64,000 nucleotides of DNA from Streptomyces sp. L2 (GCF_004124325.1 NZ_QBDT01000001.1:682001-746000), one strand, 5' to 3'. Positions 46,147 to 56,430 are shown, numbered from the stretch's first letter. The notes: generated from the sequence alone by a model not told the origin. A program made the numbers and translations.

Positions 46147-47175
46147 TCAAGCAGTCCAGTCCAGGATGATCTTGCCGCTGGTGCCGGACGCCGCGTCGGC
46201 GAAGGCGGCCTCGTGGTCGCGGTAGCCGTAGCGGCCGGTGATCACGGGAGCGAGGTCCAGGCCGCCCTCCAGCAGGACGGACATCGCGTACCAGGTCTCG
46301 AACATCTCGCGGCCGTAGATGCCCTTGATGGTGAGCATCGAGGTGACGATCCGGGACCAGTCGACCGGGAACTCCTCGGCGGGCAGGCCGAGCATGGCGA
46401 TGCGGCCGCCGTGCGTCATGTTGGCGATCATGTCCCGCATGGCCTCGGCGCGGCCGGACATCTCCAGGCCGATGTCGAAGCCCTCGCGCAGCCCCAGTTC
46501 GCGCTGGCCGTCGGCGATCGTGGACCGGGACACGTTCAGCGCCAGGCTGACGCCGATCTTGCGGGCCAGTTCCAGGCGCTCCTCGCTGACGTCGGTGATG
46601 ACGACGTTGCGGGCGCCGGCGTGCCGGGCGACGGCGGCGGCCATCAGGCCGATCGGGCCCGCACCGGTGATCAGGACGTCCTCGCCGACCAGCGGGAAGG
46701 ACAGCGCGGTGTGCACGGCGTTTCCGAACGGGTCGAAGATCGCGGCGACGTCGAGGTCGACGGGGACGCGGTGCACCCACACGTTGGACGCGGGCAGGGC
46801 GACGTACTCCGCGAAGGCGCCGTCGCGGCCGACCCCGAGCCCGAGGGTGGCCCGGCACAGGTGGCGGCGGCCGGCCAGGCAGTTGCGGCATTTGCCGCAC
46901 ACCAGGTGGCCCTCGCCGCTGACCCGGTCGCCGATGCGGATGTCGGCGACGTCGCGGCCGGTCTCGACCACCTGGCCGACGAACTCGTGTCCGACGACGA
47001 GGGGGGTGCGGATCGCCTGCTGCGCCCAGCCGTCCCAGGCCCGGATGTGCAGGTCGGTCCCGCAGATACCGGTCCGCATGACCTTGATCAGCACATCACC
47101 GGGTCCGATGGCGGGCTCGGGTACGTCCGTGAGCCGGAGTCCGGGCTCCGCCTTCTCCTTGACCAGCGCCTTCAC
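46147..47175 (-). CDS. tdh: L-threonine 3-dehydrogenase
   Basis: 342 residues from a GTG at 47175, AGGAGCGG upstream. [20 protein letters not shown] and [12 protein letters not shown] hold the catalytic zinc ligands; [15 protein letters not shown] the structural zinc; [20 protein letters not shown] the NAD loop. It oxidises threonine to 2-amino-3-ketobutyrate, used by Kbl 143 bases downstream. Confidence 0.95.
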   Translation of the reverse strand: MKALVKEKAEPGLRLTDVPEPAIGPGDVLIKVMRTGICGTDLHIRAWDGWAQQAIRTPLVVGHEFVGQVVETGRDVADIRIGDRVSGEGHLVCGKCRNCLAGRRHLCRATLGLGVGRDGAFAEYVALPASNVWVHRVPVDLDVAAIFDPFGNAVHTALSFPLVGEDVLITGAGPIGLMAAAVARHAGARNVVITDVSEERLELARKIGVSLALNVSRSTIADGQRELGLREGFDIGLEMSGRAEAMRDMIANMTHGGRIAMLGLPAEEFPVDWSRIVTSMLTIKGIYGREMFETWYAMSVLLEGGLDLAPVITGRYGYRDHEAAFADAASGTSGKIILDWTA

Positions 47176-47364
47176 GCGTGCCGCTCCTGTGGGGTGAGGT
47201 CCCGGCCGCGGGGCATGCCGAAGGAGCCCGCGCCGGGTCAGAGGGGTGGAATCACCCTGCAATCTGCCGTATCGGGGGCCCCGGGGTCCATCGAGCTTTT
47301 CTTAACCGCCGCCACAGCTTTCCTTCACGCCCCGCACTGCACGCCTGACCGCGGGCCCGGCCGG

Positions 47365-47940
47365 TCACGGCGGCAGGCCGTCCTCGGCCGACCGTTCGAG
47401 GCGTACGGCGAGGTCGGCGGCCAGCGCCTTGATGGTCTCCAGGCCTGCCTTCCCCCAGGCCCGCGGCGCCACGTCGGACACACTCACCGTGCCGAGGGCC
47501 ATGCCGGAGCTATCGAGGAGCGGGGCGCCGAGGTAGGAGCGGATGCCGTACTCGTCGACGACGGGGTTGCCGGCGAACCGCGGGTAGTCGCTGACGTCCT
47601 CCAGGACCAGCGCCTTGCGGCGGACCACGACGTGCGGGCAGAAGCCGTGGCCGCGCGGCAGGACACGGCCGACCTCAGGGCTGGTGCCGTCCTCCCGGAC
47701 CACGGGCGGGAACACCGGGACGCGCAGTCCGGCGAAGAACTGGCGTTGCTCGCCGATGAAGTTGACCATGGCGTAGGGCGCGCCGGTGAGCTGGGCGAGG
47801 TGGTCGGCGAAGGCGTCGAGGGCGGGTTCGGGCCGCTCGCCGAGGCCGAGCCGGCGCAGCCGGTGCACGCGGGCGGGGGCCTCCTTGTCCTCGGGGGTGA
47901 GCAGCAGGCCCCTGACGGGCCGGGGCGGCTCATAGCTCAT
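47365..47940 (-). CDS. GAF-domain protein at the end of the conservon
   Basis: 191 residues. LDAFADHLAQLTGAPYAMVN, FIGEQRQFFAGLRVP, GHGFCPHVVVRRKALVLEDV and YLGAPLLDSSGMALGTVSVS are a complete GAF domain, without visible output domain. It lies 117 bases after cvnD in the same direction. Some conservons carry a fifth sensor or P450 gene; this one may be a small-ligand or redox sensor. Confidence 0.85.
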   Translation of the reverse strand: MSYEPPRPVRGLLLTPEDKEAPARVHRLRRLGLGERPEPALDAFADHLAQLTGAPYAMVNFIGEQRQFFAGLRVPVFPPVVREDGTSPEVGRVLPRGHGFCPHVVVRRKALVLEDVSDYPRFAGNPVVDEYGIRSYLGAPLLDSSGMALGTVSVSDVAPRAWGKAGLETIKALAADLAVRLERSAEDGLPP

Positions 47941-48057
47941 GTCCGGGCTCCGTCGCGGTGGGCGAACCTCATGTGCGGGCTCCGTGGGCGGTGTGTCGGG
48001 TGACTGATGGTGAGTGAAGCGGGGTCGGCTGCGGGCGGTGGGGCGGGGTCGGACGGG

Positions 48058-48657
48058 TCACAGGTGGGCGCTGCGGCTCGGGGCGGGCGCCGGGGTGTGG
48101 GCGAGGAGGTGGCGGACGAGGACCAGCAGGGTCTGCACGCCGGAACTGGAGATGCGGGCGTCGCAGCGGACGACCGGGATCCGCGGGTCGAGGTCGAGGG
48201 CGGACCGTACCTCCTCGGGGTCGTAGCGGTAGCCGCCGTCGAACTCGTTGATGGCGATGATGAAGGCGAGGCCGCGTTCCTCGAAGAAGTCGACGGCCGC
48301 GAAGCACTCCTGGAGGCGGCGGGTGTCGGCGAGGATCACGGCGCCGAGGGCGCCCTCGGACAGTTCGTCCCACATGAACCAGAACCGCTCCTGTCCGGGC
48401 GTGCCGAACAGGTACAGGACGTGCTGCGGGTCGAGGGTGATGCGCCCGAAGTCCATGGCGACGGTCGTCTCGACCTTGTTCTCGATGCCGTCGAGGTTGT
48501 CCGTGGCGGCGCTGACCGTGGTGAGCAGTTCCTCCGTGCTGAGCGGGGCGATCTCGCTGACCGCGCCCACGAAGGTCGTCTTGCCGACCCCGAACCCGCC
48601 CGCCACCAGGATCTTGAGCGCGGTCGGGAACGGGTCAGAGCTGTCGTCGTAGTCCAT
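48058..48657 (-). CDS. cvnD: Conservon small GTPase
   Basis: 199 residues. Walker A KILVAGGFGVGKTTFVGAVS, G3 region YLFGTPGQERFWFMW (Gln as in MglA/Ras-like types) and NEFDGG near the base-recognition position. It belongs to the conservon ATP/GTP-binding family, which works with the kinase, roadblock and DUF742 proteins of the same operon at the membrane. Starts inside the cvnC end (23-base overlap). Confidence 0.95.
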   Translation of the reverse strand: MDYDDSSDPFPTALKILVAGGFGVGKTTFVGAVSEIAPLSTEELLTTVSAATDNLDGIENKVETTVAMDFGRITLDPQHVLYLFGTPGQERFWFMWDELSEGALGAVILADTRRLQECFAAVDFFEERGLAFIIAINEFDGGYRYDPEEVRSALDLDPRIPVVRCDARISSSGVQTLLVLVRHLLAHTPAPAPSRSAHL

Positions 48658-49012
48658 CGAGCACTGCCTCCAGCAGAGACCGGTCAGTGGGGTTGTGGTG
48701 GAAGGCGGGGGGCTTGGTGGTCAGCGCCCCGCAGTCGACGAGGTCGGACAGCAGCACCTTGGTGACCACCGCGGGCAGGGTGAGGTGGGCGGCGACCTCG
48801 GCGACCGAGACGGGGGCCCGGCACAGGTCGAGCGCCTGGGCGTGCTCGGGGCCGAGGTAGCCGAGCGGGGTGACGCCGGTGGCCATCACCTGGGACATCA
48901 GGTCGAGGGCGATGCTGGGCTCGGTGCGGCCGTTGCTGACCGTGAAGGGTCGCACCAGGCGTCCGGCCGCGTCGTCGAGCCAGGGCCCGTCGCCGGCTGT
49001 GGCCACGCTCAC
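48635..49012 (-). CDS. cvnC: Conservon DUF742 protein
   Basis: 125 residues from a GTG at 49012 inside the cvnB stop (GTGA); the longer frame upstream is antisense to nothing and has no support. PWLDDAAGRLVRPFTVSNGR, TEPSIALDLMSQVMATGVTP, LSDLVDCGALTTKPPAFHHN are the DUF742 signature, a winged-helix-like fold. It likely bridges kinase and GTPase. Confidence 0.93.
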   Translation of the reverse strand: MSVATAGDGPWLDDAAGRLVRPFTVSNGRTEPSIALDLMSQVMATGVTPLGYLGPEHAQALDLCRAPVSVAEVAAHLTLPAVVTKVLLSDLVDCGALTTKPPAFHHNPTDRSLLEAVLDGLRRQL

Positions 49013-49443
49013 GGCCTCGTCGCCGTGGGTTCGACGGCGTGCTGCCGGGGTGCGGTGACCAGATAGGGGCGGACGCTCTTGACGAGCATGGCCATCTCGT
49101 AGCCGAGCACGGCGGCGTCGGCCTCGCGGCCGGCGAGCACGGCGAGGCAGGTGCCGGAGCCGGCGGTGGTGACGAACAGCAGGGTCGAGTCGAGTTCGAC
49201 GACGACCTGCCGTACGTCCCCGCCGTCGCCGAACCGGACGCCCGCGCTGCGGCCGAGGGAGTACAGGCCGGAGGCCAGGGCCGCCATGTGGTCGGCGCTG
49301 TCCGGGTCGAGGCCGTGCATGGACTTCACGAGTCCGTCGCAGGACAGCAGCACGGCGCTGGCGGTGTGCGGGACGCGTTGCACGAGGCCGCTGAGCAGCC
49401 AGTCGAGGTCGGATGCCTGGGCGGTCGGCGCATCGCTCGCCAT
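49009..49443 (-). CDS. cvnB: Conservon roadblock/LC7 protein
   Basis: 144 residues. DLDWLLSGLVQRVPHTASAV, LLSCDGLVKSMHGLDPDSAD and HMAALASGLYSLGRSAGVRF form the roadblock fold, expected to act as GTPase-activating partner of cvnD. It follows cvnA by 83 bases and overlaps cvnC. Confidence 0.95.
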   Translation of the reverse strand: MASDAPTAQASDLDWLLSGLVQRVPHTASAVLLSCDGLVKSMHGLDPDSADHMAALASGLYSLGRSAGVRFGDGGDVRQVVVELDSTLLFVTTAGSGTCLAVLAGREADAAVLGYEMAMLVKSVRPYLVTAPRQHAVEPTATRP

Positions 49444-49526
49444 GGTGGATCGACTCCTTGGGGTACGAAGGTCTGTGGAAGCGGGGGGTGGGCGGGTGAG
49501 GTCGCCACAGCTTCAGGCGTCGGGCG

Positions 49527-52403
49527 TCATCCGGCCGGTGCGCTCCCGTCGGCACGACCGGAAAACTCGGTCCCGGGCGCGGGGGCGTGCGCCTGGGCGC
49601 GGGGTATGGGTGGCTGACCGGGTGCGGCCGGAGCCGCCCCCGACGGACCGTCACCCACCGGCTCCTGGAACGGAACGGGCAACGCCCTGACGCGGGTCTG
49701 GTGTCCGGCGCCGCTGCCCCCCTCGGCGCCCGGGGCCAGATGAAGCATGTCCAGAGCCGACGGCGTCAACTCTCCGCCGGACCGTCCGCGTCCGAGCTCG
49801 GCCCCGTCGGAAGACTGACCCCGCCGCGGAAGTGCCGGCGCCGACGGCAGACTCCCACCGTGCCGCTCACGCTCGCCACCGGACGACTGGGACGCCGGAT
49901 CGTACGACAGCGATTCGGCTGCCGGTGGCGGCACAGCCCGGGCCCGTACGGGGAGTTCGCTGCGGGCCGGTTCGCCGGACAGCTGCGGGCCCAGATCGTA
50001 CGGAAGCGGATCGGCTGCTGATGGCCGCACCGCCCGGGTACGTACGGGGAGGTCGCTGCCGGCGGGCTCGCCGGACGGCTGCGCGGCCGAATCGTACGGA
50101 AGCGGATCGGCTGCTGATGGCCGCACCGCCCGGGCGCGTACCGGGAGTTCACCGCCGGCGGGCTCGCCGGTCGGGGCCTCATGGGGCGCCTTCGGCGTGG
50201 TGGGCTGCCAGGGTGCCGGGTCCGTGTGGCCGGCGGCCTCGCCCGTGGGCTCGCTCCAGGGGGGAGCCGCGTGCGCAGGCTCCTCGGGTCCGGGCTGCTC
50301 CAGGTGCTGCTGTGCCTCGGCCAGGCCGATACCGCGCTGGAAGGCGGCCATCAGGCCGGGGTCGTGGCCCGCGACGGTGTCGGTGTCCGGGCGGGGGGCG
50401 GGGCCGCCCCGCAGTTGGGGCACGATGTGCTCCTGGGCGCGGCGGCGGGGCAGTCGGGGCTTGTCCATAGTGCCGCGTACGGCGCCCGCGCGCGGGGTGG
50501 GCGCCAGGCCGGCGTGGGCCTCGACGGTCACCCGGTCCTCGGCGCTGACCCCGGGCACGGCCTCGGCGGGGTTGGCCCGCCGCTCCCCGGCCCCGCGCAC
50601 GGGCAGGGGGGCCGGCGCGTCCCCGGCCCGCGCCCCCGCCGTCGAGCCGGTCCCGGTCCTCCCGCTCCCGCCCTGCGCGTCCCCGAGCGGCCCACGCTCG
50701 GGGTGCACGGACGCGAGCCGGGCGGTGCCGTTGGTTCCGTCGCCCACGGCCTCGCTCGGCGCGGCGCCGTTCCACGCGCTCCCGTTCAGAGGTGCGACGT
50801 TCGGCGCGGCGCCGTTCCTGGCCGCCGGGGCGGCGCGTCCGGGTGTGCGGAGTGCGTGCCGGCGGCGGCCGGCGGCGGGGGGCCGGGCGGGCGCGCTCGG
50901 CGCGGCGGACGGGTCGTCGGCCGGCGCGGCGCCCGGACCGTTCGCCCGGTCGTCGTCCGCCTCCACCGCCCCTGCGTCACCCGTCTCCGCCGTGGCCCGG
51001 CCCTGCGCGCCGCCGACGGAACCGGGGATGCCACCGGCCGGCACCGCCTGCCACTCCGCCTGCGGCCCTGCCTGCGCGGGAATCGCCGCTTCAGGACGGG
51101 CGCCCTGCGGGGAGTGCGGCGCCGGCACCGCCAACCGCCCGCCGGCCGACGCCTCCTGCGGTCCCACCGTTCCGGTTCGGGCCGCGGGCGCGGCCGGTGC
51201 CGTGCCCAGCAGGGCCTGGGGGACGACGAGTACGGCCTGTACGCCGCCGTAGATGTTGGTCTGCAGGCGCACATGGATGCCGTGGCGGCGGGCGAGTTGG
51301 GAGACGACGTAGAGGCCGATGCGGCCGTCGGCCAGCAGGCTGGCGACGTTGACCTGGTCGGGGTCGGCGAGCAGGGCGTTCATCCTGCTCTGTTCGCCGA
51401 CCGGCATGCCGAGCCCGCGGTCCTCGACCTCCACGGCGAGCCCGGAGGTCACGAGGTTGGCGCGGAGCAGCACCTGGGTGTGCGGCGCGGAGAACACCGT
51501 GGCGTTCTCGACGAGTTCGGCGAGCAGGTGGATCACGTCGGCGACGGCGTGCCCGCGCAGTTCGCCGTCGATGGGCGGCACCAGCTTGACCCGGGAGTAC
51601 TGCTCGACCTCGGCGATGGCGGAGCGCAGCACCTCGGTCATGTCGACCGGGTTGCTCCACTGCCTGCGGGAGACGGCGCCGCCGAGCACGGCGAGGTTCT
51701 CCGCGTGCCGGCGGATGCGGGTGGCGAGGTGGTCGACGTGGAAGAGGCCCTTGAGCAGGTCGGGGTCCTCGATCTGGTTCTCCAGGTCGTCCAGGATCGA
51801 GATCTCCCGGTGCACGAGGGACTGGAGCCGCCGCGCGAGGTTGACGAAGACCTCCAGTTTCTGCTCGCTGCCGGCCTGGCTGGAGAGCTGGGCCGCCTGC
51901 ACGACGGCGGTGACGGCGCCGTCGTGCGCGCGGGCCAGGTCGGCGGCGAGGAGCTCGAAGTCGTCGGCGTCCTCCGGCGGCCCGCGGCGCGCCGCGCGGT
52001 GCGGCGGGTCCTCTCCCTGGCGGAGTGCCTCGACGAGGTCGAGCAGGTCGGCCTCGCCGCGGGCGGCCGTGCGGCGCAGGGCGCCGATCCGGTCGGCGAC
52101 CTGGCGGGCCGCACGGTCCGCGGCCACGGCGGCGGTCAGCACTCCCGCGACGGTCACGGCGACCGCGCCCGCGAGCACGGCCCACAGGGTGGGCCCCGGG
52201 TGCGCGCCGGTGGAGCGGACGCTGAACAGCACGGCCGCGCTCGCGCTGAGCGCGACCGCGACGGGCGGCAGCACCGCGAGCCGCATCAGCTGTGGCCGTA
52301 TGTGCGTCTCGGGCAGTGCGGGGGCGGGTCGGGCGACCGGTCGCCCGTGCCGGCCGCCCTCACGGCGGTCGGGTCGGGCGGCCGGTGCGCGGAGGTGAGA
52401 CAT
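49527..52403 (-). CDS. cvnA: Conservon sensor histidine kinase-like protein
   Basis: 958 residues from the ATG at 52403, GAGGA five bases upstream; an extension to 52595 lacks a ribosome site. Two membrane helices (LPPVAVALSASAAVLFSV; LWAVLAGAVAVTVAGVLTAA), then a GHKL ATPase with LLAELVENATVFSAPHTQVL and VEDRGLGMPVGEQSRMNALL. The C-terminal 450 residues are Pro/Ala/Arg-rich and disordered, including a threefold repeat. Such tails may bind partners. First gene of the conservon. Confidence 0.92.
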   Translation of the reverse strand: MSHLRAPAARPDRREGGRHGRPVARPAPALPETHIRPQLMRLAVLPPVAVALSASAAVLFSVRSTGAHPGPTLWAVLAGAVAVTVAGVLTAAVAADRAARQVADRIGALRRTAARGEADLLDLVEALRQGEDPPHRAARRGPPEDADDFELLAADLARAHDGAVTAVVQAAQLSSQAGSEQKLEVFVNLARRLQSLVHREISILDDLENQIEDPDLLKGLFHVDHLATRIRRHAENLAVLGGAVSRRQWSNPVDMTEVLRSAIAEVEQYSRVKLVPPIDGELRGHAVADVIHLLAELVENATVFSAPHTQVLLRANLVTSGLAVEVEDRGLGMPVGEQSRMNALLADPDQVNVASLLADGRIGLYVVSQLARRHGIHVRLQTNIYGGVQAVLVVPQALLGTAPAAPAARTGTVGPQEASAGGRLAVPAPHSPQGARPEAAIPAQAGPQAEWQAVPAGGIPGSVGGAQGRATAETGDAGAVEADDDRANGPGAAPADDPSAAPSAPARPPAAGRRRHALRTPGRAAPAARNGAAPNVAPLNGSAWNGAAPSEAVGDGTNGTARLASVHPERGPLGDAQGGSGRTGTGSTAGARAGDAPAPLPVRGAGERRANPAEAVPGVSAEDRVTVEAHAGLAPTPRAGAVRGTMDKPRLPRRRAQEHIVPQLRGGPAPRPDTDTVAGHDPGLMAAFQRGIGLAEAQQHLEQPGPEEPAHAAPPWSEPTGEAAGHTDPAPWQPTTPKAPHEAPTGEPAGGELPVRARAVRPSAADPLPYDSAAQPSGEPAGSDLPVRTRAVRPSAADPLPYDLGPQLSGEPARSELPVRARAVPPPAAESLSYDPASQSSGGERERHGGSLPSAPALPRRGQSSDGAELGRGRSGGELTPSALDMLHLAPGAEGGSGAGHQTRVRALPVPFQEPVGDGPSGAAPAAPGQPPIPRAQAHAPAPGTEFSGRADGSAPAG
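49878..50165. repeat. Three 96-bp tandem repeats in the cvnA tail
   Basis: Three in-frame copies (49878-49973, 49974-50069, 50070-50165) encode units starting EPA and containing LPVRARAVRPSAADPLPYD or a variant. They keep the frame and thus lengthen the disordered tail. Confidence 0.85.
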
Positions 52404-52877
52404 CTGCGTCCTCGTACTGGTCCGTCGGGCTGCCATCCGGACACTCACAGTAGTCGCCAGAGCATCATGTGCGGTGGGCAGTTGACAAAGTCCCCCGCGG
52501 ACAGTCCCGCTCTGGTATGAGGCTTCGTACGACAGACCGATGACCTTTTCGGACGGGTGAGGCAGACCCGAAAGGGTTCGATACGACCTGGTCAAAAGCG
52601 ATCAGCGGCGCAAGGGGTGCCCGGAAGGTCTCGTGCGCCCCCTATCCCATCGCACGCCTCGATGCGCGCCGCCCCGCACCCCGGGCGGCACGCGGCACTC
52701 GCGCCCACACCCGCGGAACCGTCACTCACAGTATCGGCGTTGGCCTGCGCTCAGGGGCGTTGTCAGTGGTGCTCCGTACTGTGAAGCCATCATCCGAACG
52801 GACCGGCGTCCGCGGCGGGTTGGCCGACCCGTGGCAGACGTCCGCGCGCCCATGGGCACACAAAGGGGACTGACACG

Positions 52878-53975
52878 ATGAGCGCCACGGTAAGGGACCG
52901 GCTCAAGAAGCACTTCGTGAACCACGTCGCTCTCGTCATCGACAAGTCCGGTTCGATGAGGGGGCATTCGGAGCAGCTCATCCGCGTGGTGGACGAGTTC
53001 GTGAAGGGCCTGGCGGAGGAGTCCGACCGGCTCGGCCACGAGACCCGGATCAGTCTCTACGCCTTCGACCACCTGGTGGAGAACCTGGTGTGGGACATGG
53101 ACGTGAAGCACCTGCCGTCCATGCGGGGCCTCTACACCGTCGAGAACGGCGCGACCGCGCTCATCCAGGCATCGGTGAAGGCGCTGGACGACCTCGGCCA
53201 CATATGGGAGGAGTACGGCGAACACAGCTTCCTCCAGGTCGTGGTCACCGACGGCGAGGAGAACGCCTCGGGCGCGGACCGGACGGGCTCGCGCCACGAT
53301 CACCTGCCCGACGGCCGCGCCGTCCTCGACGAGTGGCGGGGGCGGATCGCGGACAAGCTGAACAGCCTGCCGGACCACTGGACCTCGGCCATCATGGTGC
53401 CCAACTCCCTGGCCAAGCGCACCGCTCAGCAGTACGGCTTTCCCACCGGCAACATCTCGATCTGGGACGCCGACTCGGCGCAGGGCGTCGAAGAGGCGAT
53501 CGGCGCCGTCAAGTCGGCCGCCACGCGCTTCCTGCGGGACCGGGAGCAGGGTGTGCGCGGAACCAGGAACCTCTTCGCCATGGGCCAGGACCTCAGCACG
53601 GCCGACGTGAAGTCCAGTCTGCGGGCCCTCGACCCCGGCAAGTACGTGCTGATCCCGGTGGACCGGCAGACGCCGATCCGCGACTTCGTCACCAGCGCTG
53701 GGCACCCGTACAAGACGGGCTGCGCCTACTACGAGCTGTCCAAGCGCGAGAAGATCCAGGCCAACAAGAAGATCGCGGTGGCGGAGAAGGACGCCACCAG
53801 CGGCCGGATGACGGGAAAGGTGTTCACCGGCCCCGCGGCCCGCCGGCTTCTGGGCCTGCCGGAGACGGAGGTGACGGTGACGCCCGGCAGCAACGCGGAG
53901 TACACCGTGTTCGTCCAGTCGACCTCGGTCAACCGCAAACTCCTCCCGGGCACCAGGCTGCTGGTCCTCCTGTAG
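52878..53975 (+). CDS. VWA-domain protein
   Basis: 365 residues. HVALVIDKSGSMRGHSEQLI carries the MIDAS DxSGS motif; VVVTDGEENASG holds the second metal ligand. The fold is von Willebrand factor A. The C-terminal part (GKVFTGPAARRLLGLPETEV) is not recognised. No signal peptide, so it is cytoplasmic. It is divergent from the conservon and may be a binding partner for a chaperone or stress system; that is inference. Confidence 0.88.
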   Translation: MSATVRDRLKKHFVNHVALVIDKSGSMRGHSEQLIRVVDEFVKGLAEESDRLGHETRISLYAFDHLVENLVWDMDVKHLPSMRGLYTVENGATALIQASVKALDDLGHIWEEYGEHSFLQVVVTDGEENASGADRTGSRHDHLPDGRAVLDEWRGRIADKLNSLPDHWTSAIMVPNSLAKRTAQQYGFPTGNISIWDADSAQGVEEAIGAVKSAATRFLRDREQGVRGTRNLFAMGQDLSTADVKSSLRALDPGKYVLIPVDRQTPIRDFVTSAGHPYKTGCAYYELSKREKIQANKKIAVAEKDATSGRMTGKVFTGPAARRLLGLPETEVTVTPGSNAEYTVFVQSTSVNRKLLPGTRLLVLL

Positions 53976-53981
53976 GGCGGG

Positions 53982-54899
53982 TCAGCGGCCTTCCGCGACG
54001 GCGACGCGCCCCGACCTCAGGGAGGCCCGCACCCGCGTCTGGCTGCCGATCGAGTGCGCGAGGGCGAGGAGCGTGTCGTCCGAGACCACCCGCAGGCCGT
54101 ACTCCGCGAGCAGCGCGGCCAGTTGATCCGGCCGCCACAGCGAGCGCCACGGCTCGCCGGAGGTGACGGAACTGCCGAGCACGCGGGCCAGCAGCCGCCC
54201 GGTGGCCGCCTTCGCCGACGGCGTCTGGTAGTTGACGACGAGCGCGCTGCCCGGGGCCGTCCGGGCGGCGAGCGCGGCCACCGTGGCCCGCACCTCGTCC
54301 CGGGTGAGGTACGGCACGACCCCCTCCCACAGCCATGTCGTGGGCCGGGCCGGATCGTGCCCGGCGGCGTCCAGGGCCGCACCGAGGTCGTCGACGGTGA
54401 AGTCCACGGGTGTGAACCGTACGGAGCGGGCCGTGACCGGCGGTCCGGCAGGGCCGGTGTCGTCCGCGTCCATCCCGCGGACCCCGGGTGCGACAGCGGC
54501 GAGGCGGGCCCGTTTGTCCTCCTGGGAGGCGGGATGGTCGACCTCCCACACATCGGTGCCCGCCAGTTCGGGCAGCCGCCAGGCGCGGGTGTCCAGGCCG
54601 GCGCCGAGGATCACCAACTGGCCGGTCACTCGGGCGCGCAAGGCCTCGTCGATGGCGACCGTCCGCGGCACGACCACCTCGGCGCACGCCCGCACGCTCT
54701 CGTACGCGGTGCGCGCCCGCATTCCGTCGGGCGGAGTGCTCGCGCGCACCTGGTCCACGGGCACGCGCTCCGGGGCCCGCAGGAGCCGTCCCGCCACCGG
54801 ATCGGCGAACCGCCCCGGAACGGCCCTGCCGTCCGCGGCCGCCCGTCCCTGGCAGACCAGCACCGCCGTCCGGCTCGCCGTTCGCCCGCTCTCGTCCAT
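53982..54899 (-). CDS. SAM-dependent methyltransferase (leucine carboxyl methyltransferase type)
   Basis: 305 residues from the ATG at 54899. QLVILGAGLDTRAWRLPELA is the SAM loop and VWEVDHPASQEDKRARLAAV follows, the signature of the TIGR00027/PpmA-type family. TTWLWEGVVPYLTRDEVRAT completes it. Many mycobacterial and streptomycete members have unknown targets. Convergent with the VWA gene. Confidence 0.9.
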   Translation of the reverse strand: MDESGRTASRTAVLVCQGRAAADGRAVPGRFADPVAGRLLRAPERVPVDQVRASTPPDGMRARTAYESVRACAEVVVPRTVAIDEALRARVTGQLVILGAGLDTRAWRLPELAGTDVWEVDHPASQEDKRARLAAVAPGVRGMDADDTGPAGPPVTARSVRFTPVDFTVDDLGAALDAAGHDPARPTTWLWEGVVPYLTRDEVRATVAALAARTAPGSALVVNYQTPSAKAATGRLLARVLGSSVTSGEPWRSLWRPDQLAALLAEYGLRVVSDDTLLALAHSIGSQTRVRASLRSGRVAVAEGR

Positions 54900-54968
54900 G
54901 GGACCGCATTCAACACCAGCCTCCGGGGGCGCCGAACCATTCCGATAGCATGTTCGAGCTTGCGATGA

Positions 54969-56393
54969 TTGGCGTCGTCGCTGCTCGTCCGTCAAACCCG
55001 AATCGAATCGGCCAAACGATTGATGTCCAGAGCGTCGCGGGTGATGTCACACATAGGCGGCAGGTCCGCGTCGGCCCTGGGGGGTCCCCGGCGGGCCGTG
55101 CTGTGGACCGCGGCGGGGGCGGCGCTTCTCGGGCTCCTCATAGCCATGGAGATCGTCTCGCGCCGCTACGGCGAACCGGGCCCGATGTCCACCCTGGCCC
55201 GCGGTCTGTTCCTCGCCCCGAAGCCGGGTCCGCTGTACGGCGGTCTGGCGTTGATGATGGTGGTGCTCACCTGGCGGCAGCGGTTCGTGGCCGCCGGTGC
55301 CGCCCTCGGTATCGACCTCGTCTTCGTGCTGGTGCGCTGGGCGGCCGGCGTCAGGCCGAGCGACGGGCACGGCTTCGGCAACGGCGCGCTGTGGGTGATG
55401 CTGGGCTGCGGGGTCTTCGCCGTCACGCGCCGCACCGGCGCCGACCGTGTGCTGCTGCTGAAGGGCGTCGGTCTTGGCCTGCTGCTGGCGGCCGGGCGCA
55501 AGACCGGCGACACCTGGCTGCTCATCACCTCCAAGGCCCGCCCGGCGGTGCTCGACCAGTACGTGGCGACCGCGGACCACGCGCTGGGCAACCCCTCATG
55601 GCGGATGGGCCGGGCCGTCCGGGCCACCGACCCGTTCGGCCCGCACCTCCTGCACCTGGTCTACGCCCAGCTCGCGGTGGCCGCGATCGTCGTCGCGCTG
55701 TACCAGCTGCGGAACGTGGCGGCCGAGGGGCGCTTTCCGCGCCACCATCTGGTGCGCACCTTCCTGGTGATAGGTCTCCTCGGCCCGGCCGTCTACATGA
55801 TCTTCCCGGTGGTTGGGCCGGTCTTCGCCTACGGCCCGGGCGCCTCCGGCACCGGCGGCGTCGAATGGGCGGTGGCGAACCTCTGGCCGCACACGCCGCC
55901 GCCGGTCGGCTCCCCGCACCCGGTGCCGTACGACGGGATCACGCCCCGCAACTGCATGCCCAGCCTGCACACGGCGTGGGCCACCGCGATCTTCATCCAC
56001 ACCCGCGCCGCCCCCCGGGCCCTGCGGTACGCGGGCACGTTCTGGCTGGTGGCCACGCTCAGCGCGACCCTGGGGTTCGGCTACCACTACGGCGCGGACC
56101 TCATCGCCGGCGTGGTGTTCGCGCTCACCATCGAGACGGCGCTGCGCTCGCTCGACCGCGGCTGGGACCGGGCGGGCGTACGGCTGGTCGTCTACGGTAC
56201 GGCGGTCTTCGCCGCGCTCCTGGTCTCGTACCGCTGGCTGCCGGAGGAGATGGCCGCCCGGCCGTGGCTGTTCGGGCCCCTTCTGCTGCTGGCGCTGATC
56301 TCCGTGGTCTCCGGCTACGTGCGGACCACCAGACAGTGGGAGCGGCCCACCGCACCGGCGCCACGACCGGAGTCGCAGCTCGAACCGGTGTGA
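54969..56393 (+). CDS. PAP2-superfamily membrane phosphatase / inositol phosphotransferase-like
   Basis: 474 residues with about eight membrane helices. The catalytic boxes are NCMPSLHTAWATAIFIHTRA and FGYHYGADLIAG, as in PAP2_3 members including fungal IPC synthase-like proteins. Several starts are possible (54969, 55023, 55047). It faces outward and probably hydrolyses or transfers lipid phosphate groups. Confidence 0.85.
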   Translation: MASSLLVRQTRIESAKRLMSRASRVMSHIGGRSASALGGPRRAVLWTAAGAALLGLLIAMEIVSRRYGEPGPMSTLARGLFLAPKPGPLYGGLALMMVVLTWRQRFVAAGAALGIDLVFVLVRWAAGVRPSDGHGFGNGALWVMLGCGVFAVTRRTGADRVLLLKGVGLGLLLAAGRKTGDTWLLITSKARPAVLDQYVATADHALGNPSWRMGRAVRATDPFGPHLLHLVYAQLAVAAIVVALYQLRNVAAEGRFPRHHLVRTFLVIGLLGPAVYMIFPVVGPVFAYGPGASGTGGVEWAVANLWPHTPPPVGSPHPVPYDGITPRNCMPSLHTAWATAIFIHTRAAPRALRYAGTFWLVATLSATLGFGYHYGADLIAGVVFALTIETALRSLDRGWDRAGVRLVVYGTAVFAALLVSYRWLPEEMAARPWLFGPLLLLALISVVSGYVRTTRQWERPTAPAPRPESQLEPV

Positions 56394-56430
56394 GCCGCCT
56401 TCCCGCCGTGCCGGGTTCAGCCCCTGACCG

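Noticed and set aside
50181..52520. 779-codon plus-strand frame
   Set aside because: Antisense to cvnA; no recognisable domain.
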